Assembly (NCBI GenBank): GCA_947164805.1
Contig: CAMUXX010000006.1
Location: forward strand, 1 to 15,755
Length of the DNA: 15,755 nucleotides
Reading direction: 5' to 3'
DNA from: an uncultured Elusimicrobia bacterium
GTDB taxonomy: Bacteria; Elusimicrobiota; Elusimicrobia; Elusimicrobiales; Elusimicrobiaceae
The notes under the pieces: generated by a model
Database searches by the model: none
What the model was told of the DNA's origin: nothing
What the model saw: only the letters and a program-made list of their open reading frames with translations
Shown: piece after piece, positions 1 through 8,203 of the stretch
How positions within the stretch are numbered: the stretch's first letter is position 1
Layout of the letters: each line of letters starts with the position of its first letter
Translations under genes and position numbers: made by a program

Positions 1-1451
1 GGACAAAATTAAGCAGATATAAAAAAATAATTAATATTTCCGCTTTAATATTCTTTTTGGCAATTGGTGCTTTAGTTGTACATTTCGGGGCGCAGCGTAT
101 GCAGTCCGTAAACTTCCGTTTATCTACTTGGCGTGCAACTTGGGATATGGTGCAGGCTACCCCGCTTACAGGAACAGGTTTTGGATCTTTTCAGGTAATA
201 TACCAGGCATATAAAAGGCCGGATATATTTTATATGGAAAATTTACATAATGCCGAAACACAGCATGCGGAAAACTTTTTCTTGGAACAGTGGGCAACTT
301 TGGGTATTTTGGGGCTTGGATTATTTTTGTATTTAGTTTTTTATCAACTGAAAGGTGCTTTCAAAGCCTTTAGGTATTTTGAGTATACAGACGATAAGGA
401 AACCGCGTATAACCTATTCGCCGCTTTAATGGCAAGCACGGCGATATATTTGCATAATTTGGTGGATGTGAGTATTTATTTTGTATCCACAATGTACTTT
501 TTAGCATTGTTTAACGGTGTGCTGTTTAAATTATCTTACGGTGGTGTTGAGAAAAAGGAAAAGGAAACTACCCCCCAAAAGCGTACCGGTGTATTACCGG
601 TAATTGTATGTGTTATGGCAAGCGCTTTTATTTTGTTTTTGATTATTTATGGTGAATATCAATTTGCAAAGGTTGCTTTATCAAACAATATTTTATTGCT
701 TGCTTTGTATTGGGTATGTTCACTGGCAGCTTGTATGGGCGTTTTGTGCGGATTTGGCTATGTTATGTGGAAATATAAAAGGATATTCGTTGCCGTTTTA
801 CTCTCCTTAGCCGCATTTTTAATGTTCAAAGCTTTTGGTACTTTGCTCGCAGACCATTATTTGAGTATGGCATCTTCTATGATGATGCAAGGGAATCCTT
901 CTTCGGGTATCATTTATACAAAGGCCTTAAGTTTAAACCCGTTTAGGACCAGTGTTAACCAGTTTAAGGCTTCATTTTTTGTAAATAGGTTTGATATGCG
1001 TAAAAAGTTTTTACCGCTGGAAGGCGATACTGAACCCATGACAGATTTTGAGCGTGCGGAAAAATATTATAAGAAGGAAATATCTTTAAGCCCTAACAAT
1101 GCCTTGGTTTGGCATAACCGCGGCTTGTTTTACAGAAAAATGGCTGCGTATACAGGGCAGAAAGATTTCCTTGAAGGTGAGAAATATTATAAGCAGGCTG
1201 AGGCTTTTTTAAAACGCTCCTTGCATCTTGACCCTGTTTTTGATATCACTTATTTCCAGCTTGCGGATATAGCGGCAGTGCACAGAGATTTTAAAACTGC
1301 AAAGATTTGGCTTAAAATGTATATGAAAGGGCCTAAGGATGTCGTAAATCAAGAATATTTAGCCCAACATAAAAATAATACAAGGGCCCAAAGATTTTAT
1401 AAAATACTTGATGAAGAAGAAAAAAAATTAAACGAACAAAATGCAAAATAA
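1..1451 (+). CDS. O-antigen ligase/Wzy-type membrane protein with C-terminal TPRs (5' partial)
   Basis: Probable inner-membrane glycan ligase or polymerase of the WaaL/Wzy/PglL superfamily, which transfers or polymerises undecaprenyl-linked sugars on the periplasmic face. The reading frame is open to the left edge (codons from base 3), so the real start lies outside; the TTG at 57 lies inside a membrane helix and is not a convincing start. A large periplasmic loop carries the family pattern PLTGTGFGSF (about 159-188) followed by a His/Asn-containing segment, QHAENFFLEQ (His at 264-266), and a GxxG-rich helix. About four to six further membrane helices follow to ~860. From ~1040 to 1360 there are TPR-like helical pairs with 'LSPNNALVWHNRG' and 'LDPVFDITYFQLA' signatures. 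The polymerase half is incomplete in this window. It overlaps the next gene, a related ligase, by 11 bases. Family assignment is fairly safe; the substrate (O-antigen, other polysaccharide, or pilin glycan) cannot be told from sequence. Confidence 0.8.
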   Translation, partial: TKLSRYKKIINISALIFFLAIGALVVHFGAQRMQSVNFRLSTWRATWDMVQATPLTGTGFGSFQVIYQAYKRPDIFYMENLHNAETQHAENFFLEQWATLGILGLGLFLYLVFYQLKGAFKAFRYFEYTDDKETAYNLFAALMASTAIYLHNLVDVSIYFVSTMYFLALFNGVLFKLSYGGVEKKEKETTPQKRTGVLPVIVCVMASAFILFLIIYGEYQFAKVALSNNILLLALYWVCSLAACMGVLCGFGYVMWKYKRIFVAVLLSLAAFLMFKAFGTLLADHYLSMASSMMMQGNPSSGIIYTKALSLNPFRTSVNQFKASFFVNRFDMRKKFLPLEGDTEPMTDFERAEKYYKKEISLSPNNALVWHNRGLFYRKMAAYTGQKDFLEGEKYYKQAEAFLKRSLHLDPVFDITYFQLADIAAVHRDFKTAKIWLKMYMKGPKDVVNQEYLAQHKNNTRAQRFYKILDEEEKKLNEQNAK

Positions 1452-3969
1452 AATTTTGAATTTTATTACCTTGTGCAAAGGGCTGTGTTTTAGTATTTGT
1501 TTATTTGCTTGCCCTTTGATATTTTTGACAGGTACCACCCAAAATCCGTTTGCCGTGCAACCTTTGCTTTTAAGTATTTTCGGTGGTATTTTTATTTTAT
1601 GTTATATAGTCGAAATATTAATAAATAAAGAGATAAATTTCCGTTATTCCAAATTAGATTTTATTTTAATTATTTTTTTATTTTCTTTATTGTTTTCTTT
1701 AGTTTTTAATTGCTTTTTGGGGAACCATAAATCAGCTTTGATAAATGAATTTCTGCGCAAATCAGATTATTTAATTTTCGGTTTAATATTCGGTTTTTTA
1801 TTTGCTAAAATTGCGGCAGTAAAAGTAGATTTTGAAATTTCTTCTTATAAATTTTTCAAAAATATTTTTATTTGGTGTTTGGCTTGGCTTTTATGGAAAG
1901 TCCAGGCCAGTGTTTCGGTGGCGGTTTTAATATTCGGCGGTGGTATTTATTTGTGTTTTACCCATATAAAAAAATATGGGGTAAAAGAAATAGCCAATGT
2001 TTTGCTTGCCGTATGCTTTTGCGCCTGTTTATACGGCATAATGCAAACGCTAGGTATAGAATTGTTTTGGGTTTTGGATATATCAAAAGACTTTGGTACA
2101 CGCCCTGTTTCAACTTTCGGTAATCCTAATTTTTTGGCTTCTTTTGTTTTGCTTTTTTTACCTTATTCTTTGTTTCTATTTTTGCAGGCAAAGAATAAAA
2201 AAGAAAATATAGCCCACGGTTTTATAACCTTAGTTTTGATTTTATTTTTAATAATATCCGGTACACGTTCCGCGTGGCTCGGTTTACTATCGTGTGCATT
2301 TATATTTTTGGTTTTGTCTAGAGAACTTAGAAAAATACTTTTAAGTAAATTTAGAAAAATTTTTATTTTGTTTTTAATATTTTGTGCATGTGCTTTCGGT
2401 TTAATACACGGTTTAAAAAATAAAGGTGTTTCTGCTCCGGGGGCTAGAGTAGAGGAAGTAAAACAAGTTCTAAATTTAAAAATATTTTCTTTACAAAGCA
2501 AGTATTTAATCCAGCCGCTGCATCAGCGTTTAATGATGTGGCATTGTGCTTTAAATAATTTTAAAAATTCCCCGATTTTCGGCCGGGGTGTAAATTCCTT
2601 CCAACTTAATTTCCCGTATTGTCAAGGTAAATTAATTGCTCAAAATCCTGCTTTAGATAAAATGAAAATGCAAGCCAATAATACCCACAATGAATATTTG
2701 GAAATACTATCAGACGGTGGTTTAATATCTTTTTCCGTTTATGTGTTTTTGTGGTTTTCATTTTTTATTGCTTTTAATAAAAAGGTAAAAAATTTAACTG
2801 ATAAAGAAAGATATTTTTATCTTGCTTTAATATTTGGTTTAACCGGCGTTTTGATTGATAATTTATTAAATATAACTTTGCGCACTTTACTTGTAAGTTT
2901 TGCATTTTGGTTTATTTTTTCTTTGCTGAATAATTTGAATACTAAAGTCAAAAAAATAAATTTAAATAAAATTGCTTGTTGTATAATTTTTTTGTTTACT
3001 TGTTTTGTTCTTTATTTTTTAATTAGTTTACAGTCAAAATATTTTATGGCACAGATTTATGAACTGAACGGTTATAAAAATCTGGTGAAAGAAAATTATC
3101 ATAATACCGTTTCCGATATGGAAAAAGTAATAAAATTATCTTCGCTTAAGCCAGACCCGTATTATGTTTTGCTAAATAGTTATGTAATCCTAAATGAACT
3201 AGATAAAGCCCAAGATGTCGCAGAAAAAGCAATAAGATTTTACCCCGCATATTATGAATTTAATTATCGCCTTGCTGCTTTAAATTATACGCAAAATAAA
3301 CAGGAAGAAGCCCTAAAAAATTTGCGGGAAACTTTATTTTTATTACCTACATATACCCCTGCGGCCGAACTTTTTGCAAATATTTTATCAGGCCAAAATT
3401 TTGTTTCAAAAGAAGATAAAGAATTGCTTGAAAATTTAACTGATATTTTACCCTATGAACCCAATTTGCCTTCATATTTGGCAGAGATTTATTTCAAAGA
3501 AAATAATTGTGCCAAGGCCAATTTTTTTGCAACAAAAGCCTTGCATAAAAATATCTTTGATAAAACCGCATTAAAAATTTTTACTGATTGTAAAGTTGAT
3601 AATACTGACCATAAATTTTTAACAAAAATTCAAGAATTTAATAAATTAAAAGATCAAATAAAATTAAAGCAAGATAAAGCCTTACTCAAAAATATTGAAA
3701 AGTTACAAACAGTATATGCAGATGAAGTTGAAGCAGTTTCTTTGCTGGCGGAATTTTATTTCAGGCAAGGGAAATATTGTAAAGCCTTGGATATTTTAAA
3801 ACAGTATAAAGGTGATAGCTTTTTTGGTAAATCTTACAATTTTTCTTTATCTTTAGCTGCGCAAAAATGCGGGGATATAGAAATAAGCAGGCAGATGTTG
3901 GAGGACATTTTGTATTTTGATCCGTATGATGAATTTGCCAAAAACAGGTTAAAAAATGTTAATATATAA
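1441..3969 (+). CDS. O-antigen ligase/Wzy-type membrane protein with C-terminal TPR region
   Basis: Full-length 842-residue polytopic membrane protein of the Wzy/WaaL/PglL superfamily. About eleven to twelve hydrophobic helices span residues ~8-535. Family hallmarks are visible: FGNPNFLASF, GTRSAWLGL (Arg276), the loop motif SPIFGRGVNSF, and THNEYLEILSDGGL with the candidate catalytic His416. The last ~300 residues are soluble and TPR-like (for example 'KPDPYYVLLNSYVILNELDKA'). The start at 1441 overlaps the upstream ligase stop by 11 bases and has no strong Shine-Dalgarno, so translation is probably coupled. It is notably more AT-rich than its neighbours (hand counts of three 60-base lines: 16, 9 and 13 G+C), which may reflect separate acquisition. 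It ends 88 bases before the secretion/pilus cluster, separated by a promoter. The role could be glycan ligation, chain polymerisation or protein O-glycosylation; sequence alone does not decide. Confidence 0.82.
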   Translation: MQNKILNFITLCKGLCFSICLFACPLIFLTGTTQNPFAVQPLLLSIFGGIFILCYIVEILINKEINFRYSKLDFILIIFLFSLLFSLVFNCFLGNHKSALINEFLRKSDYLIFGLIFGFLFAKIAAVKVDFEISSYKFFKNIFIWCLAWLLWKVQASVSVAVLIFGGGIYLCFTHIKKYGVKEIANVLLAVCFCACLYGIMQTLGIELFWVLDISKDFGTRPVSTFGNPNFLASFVLLFLPYSLFLFLQAKNKKENIAHGFITLVLILFLIISGTRSAWLGLLSCAFIFLVLSRELRKILLSKFRKIFILFLIFCACAFGLIHGLKNKGVSAPGARVEEVKQVLNLKIFSLQSKYLIQPLHQRLMMWHCALNNFKNSPIFGRGVNSFQLNFPYCQGKLIAQNPALDKMKMQANNTHNEYLEILSDGGLISFSVYVFLWFSFFIAFNKKVKNLTDKERYFYLALIFGLTGVLIDNLLNITLRTLLVSFAFWFIFSLLNNLNTKVKKINLNKIACCIIFLFTCFVLYFLISLQSKYFMAQIYELNGYKNLVKENYHNTVSDMEKVIKLSSLKPDPYYVLLNSYVILNELDKAQDVAEKAIRFYPAYYEFNYRLAALNYTQNKQEEALKNLRETLFLLPTYTPAAELFANILSGQNFVSKEDKELLENLTDILPYEPNLPSYLAEIYFKENNCAKANFFATKALHKNIFDKTALKIFTDCKVDNTDHKFLTKIQEFNKLKDQIKLKQDKALLKNIEKLQTVYADEVEAVSLLAEFYFRQGKYCKALDILKQYKGDSFFGKSYNFSLSLAAQKCGDIEISRQMLEDILYFDPYDEFAKNRLKNVNI

Positions 3970-3987
3970 TATGTGCTGGAAAAGTGC

Positions 3988-4015
3988 TTTACAAAGGCTA
4001 TTAAATTGATATAAT
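3988..4015 (+). promoter_or_regulatory. Sigma70-type promoter with extended -10 driving the pilus/secretion cluster
   Basis: TTTACA (3988-3993, 5 of 6 to the TTGACA consensus) is followed by a 16-base spacer and a perfect TATAAT (4010-4015). A TGA triplet immediately before it (4007-4009) gives an extended -10 (TGn). It is the only strong match in the only substantial intergenic gap, about 40 bases upstream of the first gene of the cluster. The expected start of transcription is near 4021-4023. This is read directly from sequence; activity is inferred. Confidence 0.72.
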
Positions 4016-4031
4016 TATTTATATGGGCTTT

Positions 4032-4041
4032 AAGCCGGCTT
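4032..4041. promoter_or_regulatory. 10-base perfect palindrome in the leader (possible operator)
   Basis: AAGCCGGCTT reads the same on both strands and lies about 10-20 bases downstream of the predicted transcription start, ahead of the Shine-Dalgarno at 4047-4052. It also overlaps GGCTT-T-AAGCC (4027-4037). As RNA the loop would be too tight for a strong hairpin, so a protein-binding dyad is more plausible than a terminator. It may equally be chance. Confidence 0.3.
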
Positions 4042-4057
4042 TTAAAAGAGGAATTTT

Positions 4058-6016
4058 ATGAAATTAAAATTTTATTTTTTTGCCACGTTGCTTGCCGTTT
4101 CTGTTGTGTTTTGCGGTTCTCTTTTTGCTTTGGATAATAAAGCGGATGAATCTTTGGCTAGGGGTAAAAGGCTTTTTGCTGACGGCCGTTACGAAGAAGC
4201 AATGGATAATTTTATAGATGTTTTTGTTAGCGGTAATTCCGACCAAATTGCTGAAGCTAACGAGTATGTAAATTTAATTCACTTTGATAGAGGGGGCGTT
4301 GTTGCTCCAAAACAAGTTCCTTATGATGAAGAGCTGGATAAAAAACAAAACTATTGGGTAAAAAGTAAATCTTCTCAGAAACAAACAATTACCAAAGATG
4401 GAAATGGGGAAACATTAAAACAAGTTTTTGTCAAAGAGGAAGAAGAAATGCTTGCAGAACCTCCAAGTTCTGTTCCTGAAGCTGATCCTTTCGGTTCTCA
4501 AAATAAAGCTAAAATTTCTTCAATTAAGGAAGAAACTGAATTGGCATTAAATGAAGTACAGAGTGAAATTTCCGAGGAAGTACCGGCAAATACAATGAAA
4601 GCACAAGAAAAAATTGCGCAAGAAGCCCCGGTAAAAGAAACGGAAGAAGTTTCCACGAATGTTCCGGTGGATATTGTAGAGGAAAGTGAAGGATCTCCTG
4701 TAAATATTTCTGAAGAAGACGCTGAAGAATTTGTCATTTTAAAAGGCAAAGCAAATGTAAAACCTGCAAAAAATATTATATCAAACGAAACATCTTTTCC
4801 TAAAGGCAGCAAAGTGAAACTTCGTTCCGAACAAAAGAAAGAAGAAAAACAGAAAAGACGCCAGTTAATAGACGCATTAGTCGCAAAATTAAATGCGGAT
4901 GAAGATGTTCAAGTTTATATGCGTAATGGGCGTGTGGATGCAATAGACATTAATTCTTCCGCTTTGTTCTTAGGAAGAACAATGGATAAAGTTTCATCAC
5001 CCATTTTGGATGAAGTATATGCGTTGATGATTTTGGAAAATTCCCCGGCATATGTTATTTTACCCGAGGGAAGTTATACTGACGATGTTACTTTACATGC
5101 TGTTCGTCAGGCTGTAGGGCTTAACACATATTTGATCAACCGCGGTATATCCCCGGCTAAAATGAGTTTGAATATGGGATTAACGACACAGGAACCTCCT
5201 GAAAAATTCAGTAATTTAGCGGGTATTTCAGTAGTATTTGATTATAAAGGTAAAACACAGTTAAAATCCAAGTTAAAAGAAAAGAATTTACCTCCTGTAT
5301 TAAGTTTGGCTGTTTATCCGTTTAAAGAAATTACGCCTTCCGCAGGGGAAGTGTTTGTTATAGACTTTTCCGTTATGGAAGCATCTAACCGTGTTAAAGA
5401 ATGGGAATTACAAATCGTAAGTCATGCTGCCGACGGTCACTATTATATAGCCAAACAACTTTCCGGTGATAATCCGGTAAGTTATCAAACTTTTTGGAAT
5501 GGACGTAAGTTTTATTTCGGTCATTTACTGCCTTATGGTAAATATACTGTTGTTCTTAGGGCCAAGGATACTGCAGGGCGTGAACGTATTTTAAAACGTC
5601 AACTTGTATTAAAAGAAGGGCCTACTAATGAGGACAGTATTATTATAAAAACAGAATCTGAAGTGCTTAAAGCAGAAGAATTTAAAAGAATAAAAGAAGA
5701 ACAAGAAGCGAAAAAAGCTAAAGCCCAAAAAGGTAGTGAGCAGAAAGATAATTTAGATTATTCTCAGAAAAGGCTTTGGAATAAGCCTTCTAAAAAACAG
5801 GTAGGAAATATAGAAGAGGTTGAAGAAACTGTTCAAAGTTCCTCAACTGTTATTACCAAAACGGAGAGTACGGAATCTCACTCTTCTGAAACGAGCAGTT
5901 CTGCTAACATTACTCAGGAAGAGAATGTAACCGGGGAATTAAATTCATATGATGAAACGGATGATTCTTCCATGGGTGTAAGTTCTGAAGAAGGATCTAA
6001 TCCTTATGAAATTTAA
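4058..6016 (+). CDS. Envelope protein: signal peptide, TPR-like, acidic linker, degenerate OmpA-like and FlgD-like Ig domains
   Basis: 652-residue exported protein heading the cluster. Residues 1-25 form a signal peptide (Cys19 is present but preceded by Phe, so the lipobox is poor). A TPR-like helical pair (30-57) and a long Glu-rich, probably disordered linker (~105-265) follow. Residues ~270-396 resemble the OmpA C-terminal fold (SSALFLGRTMDKVSSPILDEV, then YTDD, then TYLINRGISPAKM), but the usual NRRV ending and probably the conserved peptidoglycan-contacting Arg (Gln at the equivalent position) are missing. Residues ~412-518 look like a FlgD/gliding-type Ig domain (W-N-G-R, then LPYGKYTVVLRAKDTAGRER). 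The tail is Ser/Glu-rich. Start ATG has AGAGGA (4047-4052) five bases upstream. It is followed 14 bases later by the PilM-PilN gene. I infer a periplasmic or outer-membrane anchor for the machine; no standard pilus protein with this domain order is known to me. Confidence 0.72.
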   Translation: MKLKFYFFATLLAVSVVFCGSLFALDNKADESLARGKRLFADGRYEEAMDNFIDVFVSGNSDQIAEANEYVNLIHFDRGGVVAPKQVPYDEELDKKQNYWVKSKSSQKQTITKDGNGETLKQVFVKEEEEMLAEPPSSVPEADPFGSQNKAKISSIKEETELALNEVQSEISEEVPANTMKAQEKIAQEAPVKETEEVSTNVPVDIVEESEGSPVNISEEDAEEFVILKGKANVKPAKNIISNETSFPKGSKVKLRSEQKKEEKQKRRQLIDALVAKLNADEDVQVYMRNGRVDAIDINSSALFLGRTMDKVSSPILDEVYALMILENSPAYVILPEGSYTDDVTLHAVRQAVGLNTYLINRGISPAKMSLNMGLTTQEPPEKFSNLAGISVVFDYKGKTQLKSKLKEKNLPPVLSLAVYPFKEITPSAGEVFVIDFSVMEASNRVKEWELQIVSHAADGHYYIAKQLSGDNPVSYQTFWNGRKFYFGHLLPYGKYTVVLRAKDTAGRERILKRQLVLKEGPTNEDSIIIKTESEVLKAEEFKRIKEEQEAKKAKAQKGSEQKDNLDYSQKRLWNKPSKKQVGNIEEVEETVQSSSTVITKTESTESHSSETSSSANITQEENVTGELNSYDETDDSSMGVSSEEGSNPYEI

Positions 6017-6030
6017 TAATAGGGGAATGT

Positions 6031-7626
6031 ATGGATATAACTAATATTTTTGATAAGTTTTCAGGGATTAAACGTTCCGATTTTGTGGAATGTATAGGTA
6101 TACATATATCCTTGACTGATGTTTATGTCGCACAGGTCACTACTGTCGCAGGTGGGATGGAGGTTAACTCCCTTATAAAGTTGCCTATAAGTGATGTTCC
6201 TCCCGATGCTTTAAGGCCGGCTGATTTAAATGAAGAGTTTTTTGCTACTACCAAACATTGGCTTGATCCTATACAAAAAATTATAGAAAATAGAGATTTC
6301 AATACAAAAAATGTTGTTGTTTCATTGGATCCCGCTTTTTGCATACATAGGCATTTTGTAATACAAAATGTTGCACGTTCTTATTGGAAACAAACTATAC
6401 CGCTCCAGGCAAGAAAGTATATACATTATCCTTTTGAGAAGGGTGTTTATGATTTTTATGTGTATCCTTTTAATGCCCCTTTAAGTAAGACACAAAAGCT
6501 TGGTGTAGTTTTTTGTATGACTTCTTCAAAAATAGTTTCTGCTTTGGAAGCCGGAATGAAAAAAATAGGCCTTAATCTTGTTTCGGTGGAGTGTTCTGTT
6601 CTTTCTACCTTCCGTTTATTAACACAAATAGATAAAGAAAATTCCGAAAACAAAGGTATTATATATGCAAATTTTACCTCTGACCAAGGCCAGTTCTTAT
6701 TTGCTTTAAACGGTGTTCCGTTGATGTTTAGGGAAGTAGAAGTTCAAAAAGCTTTAGGATCGCGAAATAGATTAGAAATAACAAATTGTATGGATTTTAT
6801 TTCCAAGCAACTTGAAAAAAATCCTTTTGAAGACGTAGCCATAGTATCCGATGACGGTGAGTTTTGGGTATATATCGTTGAAGGCGAAGTAAAACAGCAT
6901 GTCCGCTTAAACAAAATAAGTGAAGTTTTCGGTTTCCGCGTGGAAGGCTTTGCGGAAATGGCTGTTTTGGGCGCCTGTTTAAAATTTGTAAATAAGAAAG
7001 TACCGGATATAGATTTCTATAAAAGTAATAGATCTTCAGATGAAGAAATAAGGGCTACAACATTTGCTTGGCTGCTTACTGCCGCTATAGTAGGTGTTGT
7101 TATATTTTATGCTTTGTTTATGCAGATAACTTCCGTTATTACGGCAGCACAGTTAAAAGCCAATAAAAGGGAGCAAAAAGAAGTGGCTGATTTCCAAGGG
7201 TTATATGCAGATCAGATTAAAACTAAAGTTGCCAATTTAAAATCCAATCAAAAGAAATTGGATAATTTGTTGGTGGAACCGTATTTCACTAAAAAACTAT
7301 CTGCTTTACCAAGAACATTACCGGAAGATATTTGGATTTCTTCTTTTGCAATAAACAGTCCTTTTGATTTTGATATTAAAAAGAAAAATACGAATATGGT
7401 TATTGAGGGTGTTGCAAGCAGTATTTCAGGTAATAAAGAGGAATTAGCTTTAGGTAACAGATTTAAGTCGAATTTGACCGCTGACTCGGATTTTTCTGAT
7501 TTATGTAAAAAATCTGCTACTATAAACTATAATATTGATAGTTCTTTAAAGAGTCAGGGTAATACCTTTGTTTTAGGTACAAAATTTACTGTAAAATGTG
7601 GGAATGAAAAAGATGAAGATAAGTGA
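6031..7626 (+). CDS. pilM: PilM-PilN fusion (GspL-like) inner-membrane assembly protein
   Basis: 531 residues combining two proteins usually encoded separately in type IV pilus operons. Residues ~20-325 match the actin-like PilM fold, including the PilM-type stretch QARKYIHYPFEKGVYDFY (126-143) and a closing 'AEMAVLGACLKF'. It is followed directly by PDIDFYK (325-331), where free PilN has its INLLP PilM-binding tail. One membrane helix (~345-367), a coiled coil (~370-415) and a PilN-type ferredoxin-like periplasmic domain (LPRTLPEDIWISSFAI, 426-441) follow. This is the architecture of GspL in type II secretion. The phosphate-binding loops look decayed: GIHIS (23-27) instead of a GxDxG-type loop, and ANFTS (213-217) instead of DxG, so ATP binding may be lost. 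AGGGG at 6021-6025 sets the start. It overlaps pilO. The expected job is to link the PilB motor to the periplasmic PilO/PilP ring. Confidence 0.82.
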   Translation: MDITNIFDKFSGIKRSDFVECIGIHISLTDVYVAQVTTVAGGMEVNSLIKLPISDVPPDALRPADLNEEFFATTKHWLDPIQKIIENRDFNTKNVVVSLDPAFCIHRHFVIQNVARSYWKQTIPLQARKYIHYPFEKGVYDFYVYPFNAPLSKTQKLGVVFCMTSSKIVSALEAGMKKIGLNLVSVECSVLSTFRLLTQIDKENSENKGIIYANFTSDQGQFLFALNGVPLMFREVEVQKALGSRNRLEITNCMDFISKQLEKNPFEDVAIVSDDGEFWVYIVEGEVKQHVRLNKISEVFGFRVEGFAEMAVLGACLKFVNKKVPDIDFYKSNRSSDEEIRATTFAWLLTAAIVGVVIFYALFMQITSVITAAQLKANKREQKEVADFQGLYADQIKTKVANLKSNQKKLDNLLVEPYFTKKLSALPRTLPEDIWISSFAINSPFDFDIKKKNTNMVIEGVASSISGNKEELALGNRFKSNLTADSDFSDLCKKSATINYNIDSSLKSQGNTFVLGTKFTVKCGNEKDEDK

Positions 7627-8203
7627 TTTAAAAAATGGAATGAGTGACGCAGTCTCCATGATGAGAGACAATAATTTCCGGCCTTTTTTAAGACCTTTGT
7701 TAGTGTTGATTGTGGTAATGGTTGCAGCATGGTTTTTACATAAAGGTACGGCTTCGCAAATATCTGATATGCGTAAGAAAGCAGATGCCCAAGCAGCTGA
7801 AGCGGAAAATAGAGAGGAGTTTTTAAAAAACAAATCCAAATACACTAAATTAATAGAGCAATTGCCACCCAATTCCCAAAAATCATTATGGCATCCGTCC
7901 CAGATAATTTCTATTAAAGAGAAACTTGGATTATCCGGCGGGGCTCTGACTAATGGAAATGAAGTGCAAACTACTGATGGTGTATTTACAATTTCATCTA
8001 TTCCTATTAAGGGTGAATTAACTTATGAGCAAATCGGGCGTTTGCTTGAGGCAATAGAAAATAACCCCAGTTTTATGCGTATTTCAAATTTGAAGATAAG
8101 CCGTAAACCCGGCGAATTGGAAAAGTTGCTCGTTACATTTAATACAAATACTGTCTTTGTGCAGGATAAGGACTTCCCTACACTGGTTGGAGGTAAAAAA
8201 TGA
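7613..8203 (+). CDS. pilO: PilO/GspM-like inner-membrane alignment protein
   Basis: About 196 residues: a short cytoplasmic N-terminus, one membrane helix (FLRPLLVLIVVMVAAWFLH), a coiled coil (ISDMRKKADAQAAEAENREE) and a C-terminal ferredoxin-like region ending ISRKPGELEKLLVTFNTN. This is the PilO/GspM layout; these proteins pair with PilN/GspL in the periplasm. Three in-frame starts exist (GTG 7598, ATG 7604, ATG 7613). I prefer 7613 because GGGA at 7600-7603 lies nine bases upstream, whereas the other two have no ribosome site. All of them overlap the end of pilM-pilN, implying coupled translation. Sequence identity in this family is always low, so the call rests on size, topology and position. 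Confidence 0.75.
   Translation: MKISDLKNGMSDAVSMMRDNNFRPFLRPLLVLIVVMVAAWFLHKGTASQISDMRKKADAQAAEAENREEFLKNKSKYTKLIEQLPPNSQKSLWHPSQIISIKEKLGLSGGALTNGNEVQTTDGVFTISSIPIKGELTYEQIGRLLEAIENNPSFMRISNLKISRKPGELEKLLVTFNTNTVFVQDKDFPTLVGGKK

Noticed and set aside
57..1451. TTG at 57 as the start of the first ligase
   Set aside because: The frame is open to base 3 and the TTG lies within a membrane helix, so the gene begins outside the window.
2163..2501. Minus-strand reading frame of 112 codons inside the second ligase
   Set aside because: It is opposite a well-supported membrane-protein gene, has no ribosome site or family features, and its Lys/Asn/Phe-rich composition mirrors the AT-rich plus strand.
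3970..4057. Rho-independent terminator after the ligases
   Set aside because: No GC stem followed by a T run; the palindrome at 4032-4041 has no loop and lies downstream of the promoter.
4498..4812. Minus-strand reading frame of 104 codons inside the envelope-protein gene
   Set aside because: Ser/Thr/Phe-rich product is the mirror of the Glu/Lys-rich plus-strand linker; no start signal.
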